Source: Shewanella fidelis ATCC BAA-318 (lineage in GTDB: Bacteria > Pseudomonadota > Gammaproteobacteria > Enterobacterales > Shewanellaceae). Taken from it: DNA of 64,000 nucleotides. Made by a program: the position numbers and the translations under genes. The stretch lies in the NCBI RefSeq assembly GCF_000518605.1, contig NZ_JADX01000010.1:124001-188000 (forward strand). Direction: 5' to 3'. The notes below the pieces were generated by a model. It was not told where the DNA came from. It saw only the letters and a list, made by a program, of their open reading frames with translations, and searched no databases. Below are positions 1 to 9,599 of this stretch, in pieces; position 1 is the stretch's first letter; each line of letters starts with the position of its first letter.

Positions 1-345
1 TTGGTTGATATCGCCTTCAAAACGCTCATGTAATTCGTGAGTCGCTTTAAATAACAGGAATAAACCACCAATGATTAAAATCAGATCTCGGGTAGAGAAA
101 CTTAAATCATAAATACTAAATAGCGGCTGGGTTAGCGTCACGAGCCAAGAAACAATGCTCAGCAAACCAAGGCGCATAATTAGCGCTAAAGACAAGCCAA
201 TTGTTCTGGCTTTATCACGCTGCTCTGGCGGTAGTTTTTTAACTAAAATAGCAATGAAAACAAGGTTATCGATACCTAAAACGATCTCGATAATAATAAG
301 GGTAATTAAGCCAATCCATATTTGTGGTTCAAGCAAAAATTCCAT
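1..345 (-). CDS. TerC-family integral membrane protein, 3' end beyond window
   Basis: The first 115 codons are visible on the minus strand; the gene runs off the window edge. The ATG at 343-345 opens [13 protein letters not shown], followed by the characteristic [16 protein letters not shown] helix with the conserved G-I-D-N of the TerC family and a short loop reading PPEQRDKA. Two further hydrophobic segments follow, then the acidic stretch [10 protein letters not shown] that is also typical of these proteins. TerC-family proteins are polytopic inner-membrane proteins linked to tellurite resistance or to manganese and other metal export; some members carry C-terminal CBS domains, which cannot be judged here. 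No recognisable partner gene lies beside it. Confidence 0.85.
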   Translation of the reverse strand, partial: MEFLLEPQIWIGLITLIIIEIVLGIDNLVFIAILVKKLPPEQRDKARTIGLSLALIMRLGLLSIVSWLVTLTQPLFSIYDLSFSTRDLILIIGGLFLLFKATHELHERFEGDINQ

Positions 346-560
346 CGTGTGTTTTATCTTCCACAACTGAGATCATTGTTCAATGTCATCACTCAGCTCG
401 GTCAATAGCTCCAAAATATTACGCATTAATAAAAGTTAAGCGCATTTATATTGGAGATTGGCTAAAAACGATAATTAATTAAATTTTATCTTTGCTAAAT
501 CAAAGTAACAGCGACCCCAACAAAGCACAGAAAACTCAGATCCTGCGGCAGATATTTAGC

Positions 561-1766
561 TTAACTCGGCTGGGTGTGAGGCAGTCTTTTCAAGCTCCAT
601 TTAAGCAGCATTGGGCCGATCAACGTGGTGATAGCAATAATCACCACCAACTCAGTAAACAGCTTGCTATCAATAATATTCATTTGCAGGCCAAGTTCAG
701 CAAACACTAACCCTACCTCACCTCGAGGCACCATAGCGCTGCCAACCACCACTTTTGTGCGCCATGCTTTTGCGGCAAACCAGCCAGCGATTAACTTACT
801 GAAAATGGCTAATATCGATAACCAAACCAGCAGTAAAATACCGCCTAAGCTGTAATCAAGCTGACTTAAATCAAGACTAATGCCAACATACACAAAAAAG
901 ATCGGTGCAAATACATCCACTAAAGCTTTAGTCGACTGCTCCATTTTGTGAGTAAAATTAAAGGGATTAACTAAATAATGGTTTATCGGAGACACAAACT
1001 GCCGACTTAACGCCATACCGACAGCAAAGCCCCCCAACAAGGCTGGCGCGCCAAATGCGTGTGCTAGCCAAGCAAAGAAGCAAATAAGCACCATGGCAAT
1101 AATCACTTCATAGCCAGATTTATCTGCCACAGGTTTGATTGCACGGGCAAGATACAGTAAAGCACGTGCTAAAGGTGGTGCGATAAATAGGAATAAACCA
1201 ACCTTGGCGATGAGTAGTAAGGTACTGGTTATGTCCAACGCCCCATGACTGGCAAAATTAAATAACACACTGAGTAAAATCACCCCGGCAATATCATCAA
1301 TCACTGCCGCGCCTAAAATGATGTTACCAACAGAAGTTTGCGCTTGTTTGGCTTGATTGAGTACCCGCAAAGAAATACCGATACTTGTGGCCGTTAAGGC
1401 ACAACCCAAATAGACAGCAGTAAACAGCGAATCGGTAAGGTACAGGGCGCTGCTTAGCCCGATCACAATTGCAGGGGCTAATATGCCAGCAACAGCGACT
1501 TTGGCAGCGCGGCCACCAGCTTGATGTAAACGTTTAATAGAAGTTTCACAACCGATAGAAAACAGCAGCAAAATCACGCCTAACTCGGCCAGTACTGCTA
1601 AGGTTGGATGGGGAAGAACAAGATTAAAAAGCGTTGGGCCTAATACCAACCCAGCGAGTATTTCACCAACAACGGCTGGCAGCCCAAAATACTTAAATAA
1701 ACTACCAAAAAGTTTACCAAAAAAGAGGATCAGGCATAGCGAGAGAATAAATTGATCAGCGGCCAT
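561..1766 (-). CDS. CPA2-type cation:proton antiporter (KefB/NapA-like)
   Basis: This is an almost wholly hydrophobic protein of about 401 residues with roughly a dozen membrane helices. It opens with the family signature around residues 20-50 (FGLPAVVGEILAGLVLGP) and has the paired acidic residues VIDDIAG mid-protein that carry cations in Na+/H+ exchangers. It matches the membrane domain of monovalent cation:proton antiporter-2 proteins and ends there, without the C-terminal TrkA-N or USP domain that KefB/KefC carry. I chose the ATG at 1764-1766 because homologues begin close to MAADQF; an upstream in-frame TTG at 1797-1799 would add 11 residues and has no convincing ribosome binding site. 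The ion specificity (Na+ or K+) cannot be read from the sequence. A universal stress protein is divergently encoded. Confidence 0.85.
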   Translation of the reverse strand: MAADQFILSLCLILFFGKLFGSLFKYFGLPAVVGEILAGLVLGPTLFNLVLPHPTLAVLAELGVILLLFSIGCETSIKRLHQAGGRAAKVAVAGILAPAIVIGLSSALYLTDSLFTAVYLGCALTATSIGISLRVLNQAKQAQTSVGNIILGAAVIDDIAGVILLSVLFNFASHGALDITSTLLLIAKVGLFLFIAPPLARALLYLARAIKPVADKSGYEVIIAMVLICFFAWLAHAFGAPALLGGFAVGMALSRQFVSPINHYLVNPFNFTHKMEQSTKALVDVFAPIFFVYVGISLDLSQLDYSLGGILLLVWLSILAIFSKLIAGWFAAKAWRTKVVVGSAMVPRGEVGLVFAELGLQMNIIDSKLFTELVVIIAITTLIGPMLLKWSLKRLPHTQPS

Positions 1767-1884
1767 ATACGTCTCGAAACCACTAGTGATACTGTACAAA
1801 TCTTGTTCTTTTTCATGATAAAGATCAAGGACTAAATAGCCAGTTTTGCTATTTTAAAATCTCAACAATCTTGAGGGTGTACTC

Positions 1885-2775
1885 ATGGATAGAATGTTTA
1901 TCATTTCACAAAAGCATCAAGCCAAAAACGATGTTATTAGTGCTGGGGTGTTGCTCGCTAATCAGTTAGGTGTAAGTCCGGAGGTGATGAGCTATTGCTA
2001 TGAATCGTTCAGTGGTGATGCCTACTATAATCCACGTATCGCAGCGTCAGTGCGGCTGCAAATACTCAACGAAGCCGAGAAGAACGTAGAAACTGAGTTA
2101 ACCCAGCTCGGTGCCGAGCAAGTTCCACATCATGCAGTTTGGTGTAAAAATCTTAGTGAACATGCTTGTGGCCAAGTCAACGCAGATGAATATGCCATGA
2201 TGCTAAAATCGTTAGCAGAGCCTGAGCACTTGCAACCGACAGATTGGCAACTGATCCGCAATACCCAAGTGCCGTTAATGCTGATGAGTAATAACTTAGT
2301 CAGACGTGCTAATTCGATTTTAATGGCCGTTGATCTTGGTAGTAACAACCCTGACAAACTGGCGTTAAACCACGCGGTAATCAAACAAGCCAAACAACTT
2401 GCCAAAGCAACAGGTGCCAAACTGCATTTAGGGTTTGTGATCCGTTTACCTAAGTTATTGCGGGACATGGATGTTGTTAATACCCAACACCTAGTGAAAG
2501 AGGCTTACCTAAGTCACAAGCAAGAGATTGAACTGATAGGCTTACCGCCTGAGCAGGTACATATTCTAATTGGTGATGCTGATCTGTGCTTATTTGAGCT
2601 CAGCTGCCGCTTAAAAGCTGAGTATATCGTGATGGGAGTACGACAACACAAAGGCATTTTAGGGCAAATTATTGGTAATACTGCTGAAGCAATACTGCAG
2701 CGACTAAGAAGCAATATTTTGGTGGTTCCTAACGTAAAACTAAGCGACAACCCGCAGCTTTCTAGCCTTATTTAA
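1885..2775 (+). CDS. Universal stress protein, tandem-domain (UspE-like)
   Basis: The 296-residue protein has the length of a double Usp domain. The C-terminal half is clear: SILMAVDLG near residue 145 starts the alpha/beta fold, and residues 250-270 (MGVRQHKGILGQIIGNTAE) carry the Gly-rich nucleotide-binding loop of the G-2X-G-9X-G(S/T/N) type, followed by the closing strand NILVVP. The N-terminal half is more divergent and has lost the loop, as is usual in UspE-type proteins. A GAGGG ribosome binding site precedes the ATG. It is divergent from the antiporter at 561-1766 and the two may share a control region of about 118 bases. Cytoplasmic stress-response or adenine-nucleotide sensing is the family role; the target is unknown. 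Confidence 0.85.
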   Translation: MDRMFIISQKHQAKNDVISAGVLLANQLGVSPEVMSYCYESFSGDAYYNPRIAASVRLQILNEAEKNVETELTQLGAEQVPHHAVWCKNLSEHACGQVNADEYAMMLKSLAEPEHLQPTDWQLIRNTQVPLMLMSNNLVRRANSILMAVDLGSNNPDKLALNHAVIKQAKQLAKATGAKLHLGFVIRLPKLLRDMDVVNTQHLVKEAYLSHKQEIELIGLPPEQVHILIGDADLCLFELSCRLKAEYIVMGVRQHKGILGQIIGNTAEAILQRLRSNILVVPNVKLSDNPQLSSLI

Positions 2776-2788
2776 TTAAGCAGCTGAT

Positions 2789-2819
2789 AAAAGCCAGCGA
2801 AGTTAACCTTTGCTGGCTT
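2789..2819. terminator. Bidirectional hairpin between convergent genes
   Basis: AAGCCAGCGAAG pairs with CTTTGCTGGCTT across a five-base loop, with one G-T wobble. It lies between the stops of the stress protein and the DUF3108 gene. On the minus strand the stem is followed by TTTTAT, so it fits best as the terminator of the minus-strand unit. Confidence 0.7.
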
Positions 2820-2832
2820 GTACCAATGAGTA

Positions 2833-3564
2833 TTAATCACAAGATGAAGTGTATTGGTTCAGTTCAATCAAACCGCGTAAAATAATGCCGTGATAACGCG
2901 CTTGAATTAGCTGATAATCAAGCTCCGGTGCAAAGTAGTAAGTCACTTCCTCTGTGCCAGTTTGCTCAACAGGGATCAAAGATAACTCCCCCCAAGGCGC
3001 AATATTTTTAGTCTGTTTAGGCTGTACATAATACTGATACGGCTCTATCGCATCTGATGCTTGGCGAATTAAGCGAAACTGCTGTCGACCTTGCATTAGA
3101 AACTCACGTATTTGAATCGCTAAGGTATCAACGTCACGCAGCGGAATATCGTTAGAACGATAGCTGTCTAGCTCACCGTCAACATCCACTTCAGATTCAA
3201 GCCCATTGGCGCTAAAGCTAGCATGCATGTCACGCGCACGAAAGCCACTCACCTTTTGATGAAACTTTTGCGTCAGCCACTGCTGCCGCTCATTTGACCA
3301 AACTAATTCAGCCCGTTGCTGATAGCGAGTACCAATACCTAAAATACTGGCTTTACTGCTAGAGTTAACAACCGCCGTTTTACCTTGCCAAGTTTCAGTG
3401 CGGCTCATGCTTCCTGTATGGATACCACTAAGATAAATATCATATTCAGCATGGCGACTGCACTGCGCAGGCGTTTGCTGTGCAGCAGCGTCGGCAACAG
3501 TCGACATCAGCAGCAATAATGAGCTAACACAGCAATAAGCCATTGTGGTCAAAGTTGCTTGCAT
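2833..3564 (-). CDS. DUF3108 domain periplasmic protein
   Basis: A signal peptide of about 27 residues ending ADAAA precedes a beta-rich soluble domain of the DUF3108 type: YDIYLSGIHTGSMSRTETW near the start and a late EVTYYFAPELDYQLIQARY region, the usual repeated-strand pattern of the family. Function is unknown for the family; it is periplasmic and commonly sits near envelope genes. The ATG is one base downstream of the stop of the outer membrane barrel gene at 3566, so both are almost certainly translated from one message. This coupling suggests that the two act together at the outer membrane, which is inference. Confidence 0.75.
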   Translation of the reverse strand: MQATLTTMAYCCVSSLLLLMSTVADAAAQQTPAQCSRHAEYDIYLSGIHTGSMSRTETWQGKTAVVNSSSKASILGIGTRYQQRAELVWSNERQQWLTQKFHQKVSGFRARDMHASFSANGLESEVDVDGELDSYRSNDIPLRDVDTLAIQIREFLMQGRQQFRLIRQASDAIEPYQYYVQPKQTKNIAPWGELSLIPVEQTGTEEVTYYFAPELDYQLIQARYHGIILRGLIELNQYTSSCD

Positions 3565-3565
3565 A

Positions 3566-4732
3566 CTAGAACACTTCGTTAACGTTCAAGTAGAAGTTGG
3601 TTTCGTTTTCACCCACACCAATATCGACACGTAAATTGATGTTATCTTTAATCTTAAAGCGGAAACCTGTGCCGTAAGAGGTCAATAGCTCTTCATTTAA
3701 GTTACTCACCTTATCAGCAACACTGCCTACCCCGCCCCAAAATACCATGCCATAACGCTGGAAAATCGGCAGACGATATTCAACTTGGCCCATCATCATC
3801 TGTTTGTCACGATAACGCCCTTTGATATAACCACGCATGGCACCTGAGCCACCAAGATCTGGCAGCATATTCCATGGCACATCGCCATTAGTAAAATGGC
3901 CTTGAACTTGCCATGCAATCAAACCTGGTGCATTACTTAGCAATGAGGTTTTACTTAAATCAATATAGTTAGCTAGCTCAACATCGTAAGTTGAAAACGA
4001 TGAATACTCACTGTTGTGATAAAGCCCTGCATCGATTTGAAATAACCAACCTTGAGTGGCATTCAAACGGTAATCACGAGAATCGTAAATACTGGTTAGC
4101 TTGACACCACTACTGAAGTTATCGGGTAAGATCTCACTTGAATCCACTGGCAAACCAGTTTCAACTAACTCTAATTTATCAGCACTCGCATAGGTAAAAT
4201 CAGCGCCTAAGCCTAAAAAATAGTTATCAGCGACTTCTGTCATGTAGACAGGTTTAAAACTATAAACTTGCTCTTCAAATTCATGGTGATTGGCGTCAAT
4301 GTTACCTTGTTCAATTCCTTGGCCATAATACACTGCCGCCTCATTATGCAGCTCTAACCCCAACTGCAAACGTTGTTTACCGCCGTTGAAAAAGGTCATG
4401 TTTTCAACTTCAACACCGTAAGAATTATTCATCGATACAAATGAGTTAAGCACGATAGATGAAGGCTGTTCCTCACTCGATGAACCGTCGGTTTTATATA
4501 GACCTACCATCAACAAGCCCACACCAAATTTCTTTTCAGGCGTGTAATAAGCTGTTGGCAAATAACTCATATCAATAGGCTTGCTTTGGTCAAACTCACC
4601 GTCTGCGCCAAATACTGACAAAATGTCATCAATCCAAGTCGGCTGCATATCTTTTGGGGTTTCAAACAAAGGTTCAACAGCAGCAGCTTGGTTCGACAGT
4701 GCCAAAAGCGTTAACAATAAAATCCGTTTCAT
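3566..4732 (-). CDS. BamA/TamA-family (Bac_surface_Ag) outer membrane barrel without POTRA
   Basis: A 388-residue protein with a clear signal peptide (cleavage after NQAAA) and a beta-barrel pattern of alternating residues through the rest. The conserved barrel signature is near residue 290-310: SGAMRGYIKGRYRDKQ, the RGY/F loop of Omp85-type barrels, followed by the strand pair MGQVEYRLPIF. The C-terminal strand ends in F, as outer-membrane substrates of the Bam complex do. Full BamA or TamA proteins are 580-800 residues long with POTRA domains; this one has almost no room for POTRA, so it resembles the short Omp85-like barrels of unknown cargo. It is the first gene of a two-gene unit with the DUF3108 protein. 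Confidence 0.8.
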   Translation of the reverse strand: MKRILLLTLLALSNQAAAVEPLFETPKDMQPTWIDDILSVFGADGEFDQSKPIDMSYLPTAYYTPEKKFGVGLLMVGLYKTDGSSSEEQPSSIVLNSFVSMNNSYGVEVENMTFFNGGKQRLQLGLELHNEAAVYYGQGIEQGNIDANHHEFEEQVYSFKPVYMTEVADNYFLGLGADFTYASADKLELVETGLPVDSSEILPDNFSSGVKLTSIYDSRDYRLNATQGWLFQIDAGLYHNSEYSSFSTYDVELANYIDLSKTSLLSNAPGLIAWQVQGHFTNGDVPWNMLPDLGGSGAMRGYIKGRYRDKQMMMGQVEYRLPIFQRYGMVFWGGVGSVADKVSNLNEELLTSYGTGFRFKIKDNINLRVDIGVGENETNFYLNVNEVF

Positions 4733-5076
4733 AAATGCTCGAATTAATAGTGAAGAAGAATCGGGTGTTGTAGGCGATATGCTGTGAAAAAAACGTCATT
4801 ATTCAGCTAGCAATTCACCGAGCTGCGCATTCTACCATTTGAATGCTATTCAACAATGACTTTTTTTGATTAAAGATTAATCGTTGTTAGCGATGAGAAT
4901 AACGCTCAGCACACAAATAACACTCACTGCGATGTTAAAGATACATCATGAGACGTACTGACTAATCACCTTTAATACTCATTTTTATGCACATTATTTG
5001 CTGTTAATACGATGACATTTATTTCACCTGCTAAGCAATAACATGTGCGCAAACAAGGCTTAGTAAAGGGGAAAAC
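4733..5076. other. Intergenic region between divergent genes
   Basis: A 344-base AT-rich gap between the outer membrane barrel (minus) and the PAP2 gene (plus). It must hold both promoters. I see an AAAGGGG ribosome binding site just before 5077 but no promoter that I would assign with confidence, and no open frame with a ribosome binding site. Confidence 0.6.
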
Positions 5077-5922
5077 ATGAATAACTCAGGGCGCTATTTA
5101 AACCATACTGCAAGCGCACATCCGCAACAAAAAAACCAACCTCCTTCCCATGATGTTGGTTATTTATGGGTATTATTTTCTGTGTGCACGATATTCTTGT
5201 TGCTAATGAAAGAAGGGGTTAACAACGCCTACTTCTGGCAAATCAACCAAGCTGGTCAGCACTTTAGTCCTGAACTACTTGCCAGCATTACCGATATGGG
5301 AAATGGTGTCGTCACAGGTAGCATATTAGTCATCATACTTTGCTTTAAACCAAACTGGATTTTACGTGCCATTTTGGCTGCCATTATCTGCCTTATATTA
5401 ACTCACTTCCTCAAAAGCTACTTTGATGCTTCGAGACCTGCGGCCTTGTTAACCCAGATAAATATTATTGGTGATGCCCGCTACAGCAAAAGCTTTCCTT
5501 CAGGCCATACCGCGACGATTTTCCTACTTGCAAGCATCGCCTTCTTGTCTTCAACAAGACGATTGAGTCGAATATTTTTTGTCGCTTTAGCAACCCTTGT
5601 TGGACTATCGCGAATTGCAGTTGGTGCTCACTGGCCAATCGATGTCGCCTTAGGAGCGATCATTGGTTGGAGCAGCATATATCTCGCGATGCTTGTGTGC
5701 AAAACAGAGAACCTTTCATCAAGTAGTCAATTTATGATCTTATCGAGCCTTTTATTACTGCTTAGCTGCCTGAATATGCTTAATCAAAATGAATTCCCAT
5801 TGTTGCCGATTGTGGACAGTTTGCAAAAACTCTATTTGGTCTCTGCCGCAACTTTTGTCTGCCTAAGCTACATAAGTTATCGCAGTACTAAAGAGCGCCA
5901 AAAAATGCTCAGAATTAACTAG
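5077..5922 (+). CDS. PAP2-family membrane phosphatase
   Basis: The three-part phosphatidic-acid-phosphatase signature is complete: K113-S-x5-R120-P121 (LKSYFDASRP), S142-G-H144 (SFPSGHT) and S178-R-x5-H185-x3-D189 (SRIAVGAHWPID). These supply the phosphate-binding Lys and Arg residues, the proton-donor His and the nucleophilic His. Six or so membrane helices surround them. Substrates in the family include undecaprenyl pyrophosphate, phosphatidylglycerophosphate and lipid A phosphates, and nothing here singles one out. Active residues face the periplasm in family members. The ATG has a strong AAAGGGG site nine bases upstream. It is monocistronic and convergent with the HD-GYP gene. Confidence 0.88.
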   Translation: MNNSGRYLNHTASAHPQQKNQPPSHDVGYLWVLFSVCTIFLLLMKEGVNNAYFWQINQAGQHFSPELLASITDMGNGVVTGSILVIILCFKPNWILRAILAAIICLILTHFLKSYFDASRPAALLTQINIIGDARYSKSFPSGHTATIFLLASIAFLSSTRRLSRIFFVALATLVGLSRIAVGAHWPIDVALGAIIGWSSIYLAMLVCKTENLSSSSQFMILSSLLLLLSCLNMLNQNEFPLLPIVDSLQKLYLVSAATFVCLSYISYRSTKERQKMLRIN

Positions 5923-5925
5923 ACT

Positions 5926-5967
5926 GGCAGCCTATCAATCGCAATAAATCGATTGAAGCTAGCTGCC
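5926..5967. terminator. Hairpin between convergent genes
   Basis: GGCAGC pairs with GCTGCC at the base and TCAATCG with CGATTGA inside, with a small asymmetric bulge between and an eight-base loop. It follows the PAP2 stop by three bases. There is no T-tract on either side, so termination efficiency is uncertain. Confidence 0.5.
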
Positions 5968-6004
5968 GCGCAATCAAGAGTTAGAAGTGGATTACTCATT
6001 ATCA

Positions 6005-9000
6005 CTATAGATACTTAGCAATATCCACTTCATTGATCTGTGCAGGAGAAAGAAACTTATTGGCGTATTCCAAATAGATCCCGCTAGATAAAAATAGCTT
6101 AAATAGATCCATGTCGAGGTGCTCATCCAGTGCCATCTTATGCAAGATATCAATTGCAACACTCAGCGGTTTTGCCTTTTTATACGGCCTATCTGCTGCA
6201 GTTAATGCCTCAAAGATATCCGCTATCACTAAGATCCGCTCAGGGATCGATAAATCCTCAGCACTGAGTTTGCGAGGGTATCCGGTACCTTTTAAGGTTT
6301 CATGGTGGGTCGATGCATAACGCGGCACACGTGCCAGTTCTGGTGGAAACGGCAGATTCTCCAGCATCTTAATCGTGCTGGTAATGTGCTCATTGATCTT
6401 AAATCGATCTTCTGCGGTCAAAGTGCCACGTGAGATCGACAGGTTATACAGCTCACCTAAATTATATTGATCCTTAGGTATGGTCATCTTAATGCCAAAC
6501 TTAGGATCAAAGTTCACTTCACTGATACGTTTAATAATATGCTCAGGTTTATCCCGTAACAGCTGTTCCGTTACCGGATAAACTTCAGCATCAAGGCGCT
6601 CGCTCAAATTAAGCTCTTCAACCGGCGATAAGCCCAGTCTATCATCGAAGTGGCGCTGCCAAGTCAGCTTAGCTAACTCCGCCAAGCGCTCTTTTGCCTC
6701 TTGCCCCATAAACTCACCACCAATATTGGCAGTAGCAATAAACTCAAAGTCTTGAGTTAACTGCTGTTGCTTGCTGGCCAGCTCGGCACGATAACCTGCT
6801 TCGTTATCTGTATCCGACGCGATTTGCTGTAAACAGGTTATTTCAGCGTCACGCCACAGCACCTCAAAGCGCATGCGTATTTCATGAATACGATTGTAAA
6901 CCGCCTCAAGCTTAGTGCCTTTATCGACAATATATTCTGGCGTAGTGATTTTTCCGCAGTCGTGTAGCCAAGCTGCGATCCTAAACTCACGATGCTCATC
7001 AAGCGAGTTAAACTTAAAGTCTTTAAATGGCGCAGCTTGTGACTTTTCAGCTGCAGCAACCAGCATGAGTCCAAGTTCTGGCACTCGATTACAATGTCCT
7101 GCGGTATAGGGAGATTTATCATCGATCGCTTGTGCGATCAGTTTAATAAACGACTCCATTAACTCTTTTTGATTTTCTTCATACTCTCTAATTGAGCTCG
7201 ACATCTCCATCATCGAATGAGCCAGTTCATCAAGCTCGGTAATATTAGAGTCCACTTTAATGACATCGTCATACTGACGATTTTTAATCTTGTTATTTTC
7301 TTTTTCTAATAACTTAATTGGTCGAATAATTGGCGATGAGAAAACCCAAGAAACGGGGAAAATCAGTAATAAGCATAAACTGGTGAACAAAATGGATTGC
7401 TGCACTTTATCGACACTCGCTGCCAACAGCTCTTTGGCTGGCACGACAATAGCAAAGTATTCTTGGCTCCCCGCTGAACTCCCACCAAAAGGGGTCACAT
7501 ACAGAAACTCTTTAACACCATTGATCTCACGCTGCACTAATTTACGCTGTTTGCTGGGGGCTTTCGCAAGCTCAATTAACTCAGCAAAAGGCACTGTGCC
7601 TTTGGTGGTTAAGTCTTGTTTCTTACCACTGGCAAACCATTTAGCACTCAATGCCTGTTTTTGCTCAGCGGTAATATTGGCTAAAGCTAAGTTAATTATC
7701 TCAATTAGCTCAGCGTCATGTTTGGTAAGCACTATGCGCAAGCCGGTTTCGACTTTCAGCGGCGCGAAATCAACCTGCTCATGGTATTGAATATTCTCAA
7801 CAAAAAATTGCTTGGCGATGTAATGCAAAATAATGCTGTTATCTAGCGCAGCATAAACTTCCCCCTCTTCCACTGCGTGCAACACGGCATAGGTTGAAGC
7901 CATTTCAACCACCTCGATTTGTGGGTAGTTAGTTTTAATGACCTCAACAATTGACCAACCTTTTGGTATGGCGAGCTGCTTACCAAACAGTTGCTCTATA
8001 TGGGTTATTGGCGCCAGATCTGGCTGAGTCACTATGGCATAAGGTAGTTCAACAAACGGATCACTAAACTGACCGAGTAAGCTTGTTTCATCGGTTTTAA
8101 TCACTGAGTGCAGCATCGCGAGTTCTTGCTTTTTAAACTTTTCGGTTAGCTCAACCCAGCTAAAACCATTGATATACCTAAGCTCTAACCCTGTCATATC
8201 AGCCACTAGGTTGAGTAAATCGATACTGTAGCCCTGAGGCATGCCTGAGATGGCAAAATCAATGGGCGCCCAATCAGTTTCGTTCGACACCTTTAATGGT
8301 TCAGTTCTCGCGATCAGCTCCCGCTGCTTTGCTGTTAACGATAATGGCTGCGATGCAGGAATATTAATTGTTGTCTGCTGCACTTGGTTAGACGCAATGA
8401 GCTCACCACTTTGCTTATAGAGATATATCTTTTTGTCGCTAGCTGCATTGCCATCTTTGCCTTGCATCACTAAGTAATCAGAAAGCGTTGATAAGGCAAT
8501 ATCTAAGGCTAATACCGCGCCCGTTTCAGCTAATTTAATTGAATAAGTTTGCCCGGGAGATTGTAGATGCTGAAATAAATAAGGTTCAGTTTTAGAAACC
8601 GTTTGTTGGTTAGCATTAATAAACCAAGGCCTCACCCTCGCATCATATTCACTGGGCTCACTATATTTAATCCTCAAGGTAAATTGGTCGTCAAAATAAG
8701 ACTGGGTTCGCTGCCTTAGCTCTCCCTCACCGTGGATCTCAATCATTACCCAACGGTCAAGATGAGAGGCATTGAGTTGCTTTCTGATAATAGGGTGCGC
8801 ATCGAGATTAATTAATTCGTAAAAATCACCATTGGGAGTACCAATATATAACGCATAAAACAGTGTATTCGTGCGCATGATTTCGGCAAATACACGCCGA
8901 GTTTCAAGGTTAACGCCACCATTAATTGATAGTGCATCAAGGTTAGAAAGTAAGTGAACGGCATTAACCGCTTGATTGTCGACTTGCGTTAAGTAGCTGC

Positions 9001-9181
9001 TGGTATTTTTAGCTGTAAGATCATAAAGCTTCACCGCAGAATCCGTTGCCATTGCTTTACTAAAATAATACTGCAAGCCAATCGCAATCGCGGCGGTTAG
9101 CACAGTTGCTAGAATAAAGATCCCCACCACGGTCACTCGAATAGTGAATCGCTTTTTGCGCTTATTAACCATGGCGTCCAT
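6005..9181 (-). CDS. HD-GYP c-di-GMP phosphodiesterase with Cache and nested SBP_bac_3 sensor
   Basis: A 1058-residue inner membrane sensor. Order: membrane helix about 16-40; double-Cache periplasmic domain starting about 45; an SBP_bac_3 solute-binding domain about 287-518 (YSIDLLNLVADMTGLEL, then AALDNSIILHYI); the return of the Cache domain about 530-590 (EFLYVTPF, YFAIVVPA); second helix about 596-616; HAMP about 617-670; HD-GYP to the end. The metal-binding HD is at 740-741 (HDCGK), HHE at 959-961 and GYP at 967-969. The GYP motif is intact, so c-di-GMP hydrolysis to GMP/pGpG is expected. About 150 extra residues separate the HD strand from the rest of the domain, compared with canonical HD-GYP proteins. 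A GGAG site precedes the ATG. The ligand is unknown; the SBP_bac_3 family binds amino acids and similar small polar molecules. Confidence 0.88.
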   Translation of the reverse strand: MDAMVNKRKKRFTIRVTVVGIFILATVLTAAIAIGLQYYFSKAMATDSAVKLYDLTAKNTSSYLTQVDNQAVNAVHLLSNLDALSINGGVNLETRRVFAEIMRTNTLFYALYIGTPNGDFYELINLDAHPIIRKQLNASHLDRWVMIEIHGEGELRQRTQSYFDDQFTLRIKYSEPSEYDARVRPWFINANQQTVSKTEPYLFQHLQSPGQTYSIKLAETGAVLALDIALSTLSDYLVMQGKDGNAASDKKIYLYKQSGELIASNQVQQTTINIPASQPLSLTAKQRELIARTEPLKVSNETDWAPIDFAISGMPQGYSIDLLNLVADMTGLELRYINGFSWVELTEKFKKQELAMLHSVIKTDETSLLGQFSDPFVELPYAIVTQPDLAPITHIEQLFGKQLAIPKGWSIVEVIKTNYPQIEVVEMASTYAVLHAVEEGEVYAALDNSIILHYIAKQFFVENIQYHEQVDFAPLKVETGLRIVLTKHDAELIEIINLALANITAEQKQALSAKWFASGKKQDLTTKGTVPFAELIELAKAPSKQRKLVQREINGVKEFLYVTPFGGSSAGSQEYFAIVVPAKELLAASVDKVQQSILFTSLCLLLIFPVSWVFSSPIIRPIKLLEKENNKIKNRQYDDVIKVDSNITELDELAHSMMEMSSSIREYEENQKELMESFIKLIAQAIDDKSPYTAGHCNRVPELGLMLVAAAEKSQAAPFKDFKFNSLDEHREFRIAAWLHDCGKITTPEYIVDKGTKLEAVYNRIHEIRMRFEVLWRDAEITCLQQIASDTDNEAGYRAELASKQQQLTQDFEFIATANIGGEFMGQEAKERLAELAKLTWQRHFDDRLGLSPVEELNLSERLDAEVYPVTEQLLRDKPEHIIKRISEVNFDPKFGIKMTIPKDQYNLGELYNLSISRGTLTAEDRFKINEHITSTIKMLENLPFPPELARVPRYASTHHETLKGTGYPRKLSAEDLSIPERILVIADIFEALTAADRPYKKAKPLSVAIDILHKMALDEHLDMDLFKLFLSSGIYLEYANKFLSPAQINEVDIAKYL

Positions 9182-9599
9182 AAAATCTCTGCTCCGTCTT
9201 TCTATCCTTGAAAAAACATCTTATTACAAGCGAGTAACAAGTCAACATAGCGCATTAGCATTACACTTTGAATTTAATGTAAAAATATCCTTTTCAACAA
9301 TAGAACAATTGTCTATTTCTACGGTTTTAGATAAAGCCTTTTGCCTTAGGACTATTTACAACTTTTTCGCCCACGATAAAGGTAACAGCTAGGGGATCAC
9401 ACTCAATAAGATTTATCTGTTATATGAAAAATTTTCTTTATCAAAAGTCGCCTTTGCAACACATTGCTTAGTTTCATATCAATCACCGATTAGAGAGTAT
9501 TGTTGTGCGGTAGCAAGTGATACTATCCCGCTGTTGAGCTATGGGCGCTAAACTCACTCTGTTTAGCCATGCTCAACGCTCTTATCACGAGGAATAATA
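9182..9599. other. Intergenic region between divergent genes
   Basis: A 418-base AT-rich gap between the HD-GYP gene (minus) and ppnP (plus). A short open frame that starts inside the HD-GYP gene enters it, but lacks a ribosome binding site and coding character. I see no confident promoter, repeat or RNA element beyond the CGAGGAA ribosome binding site of ppnP. Confidence 0.55.

Noticed and set aside
9144..9392. Plus-strand ORF spanning the HD-GYP start and the gap to ppnP
   Set aside because: No ribosome binding site, no recognisable composition, and half of it is antisense to the HD-GYP coding region.
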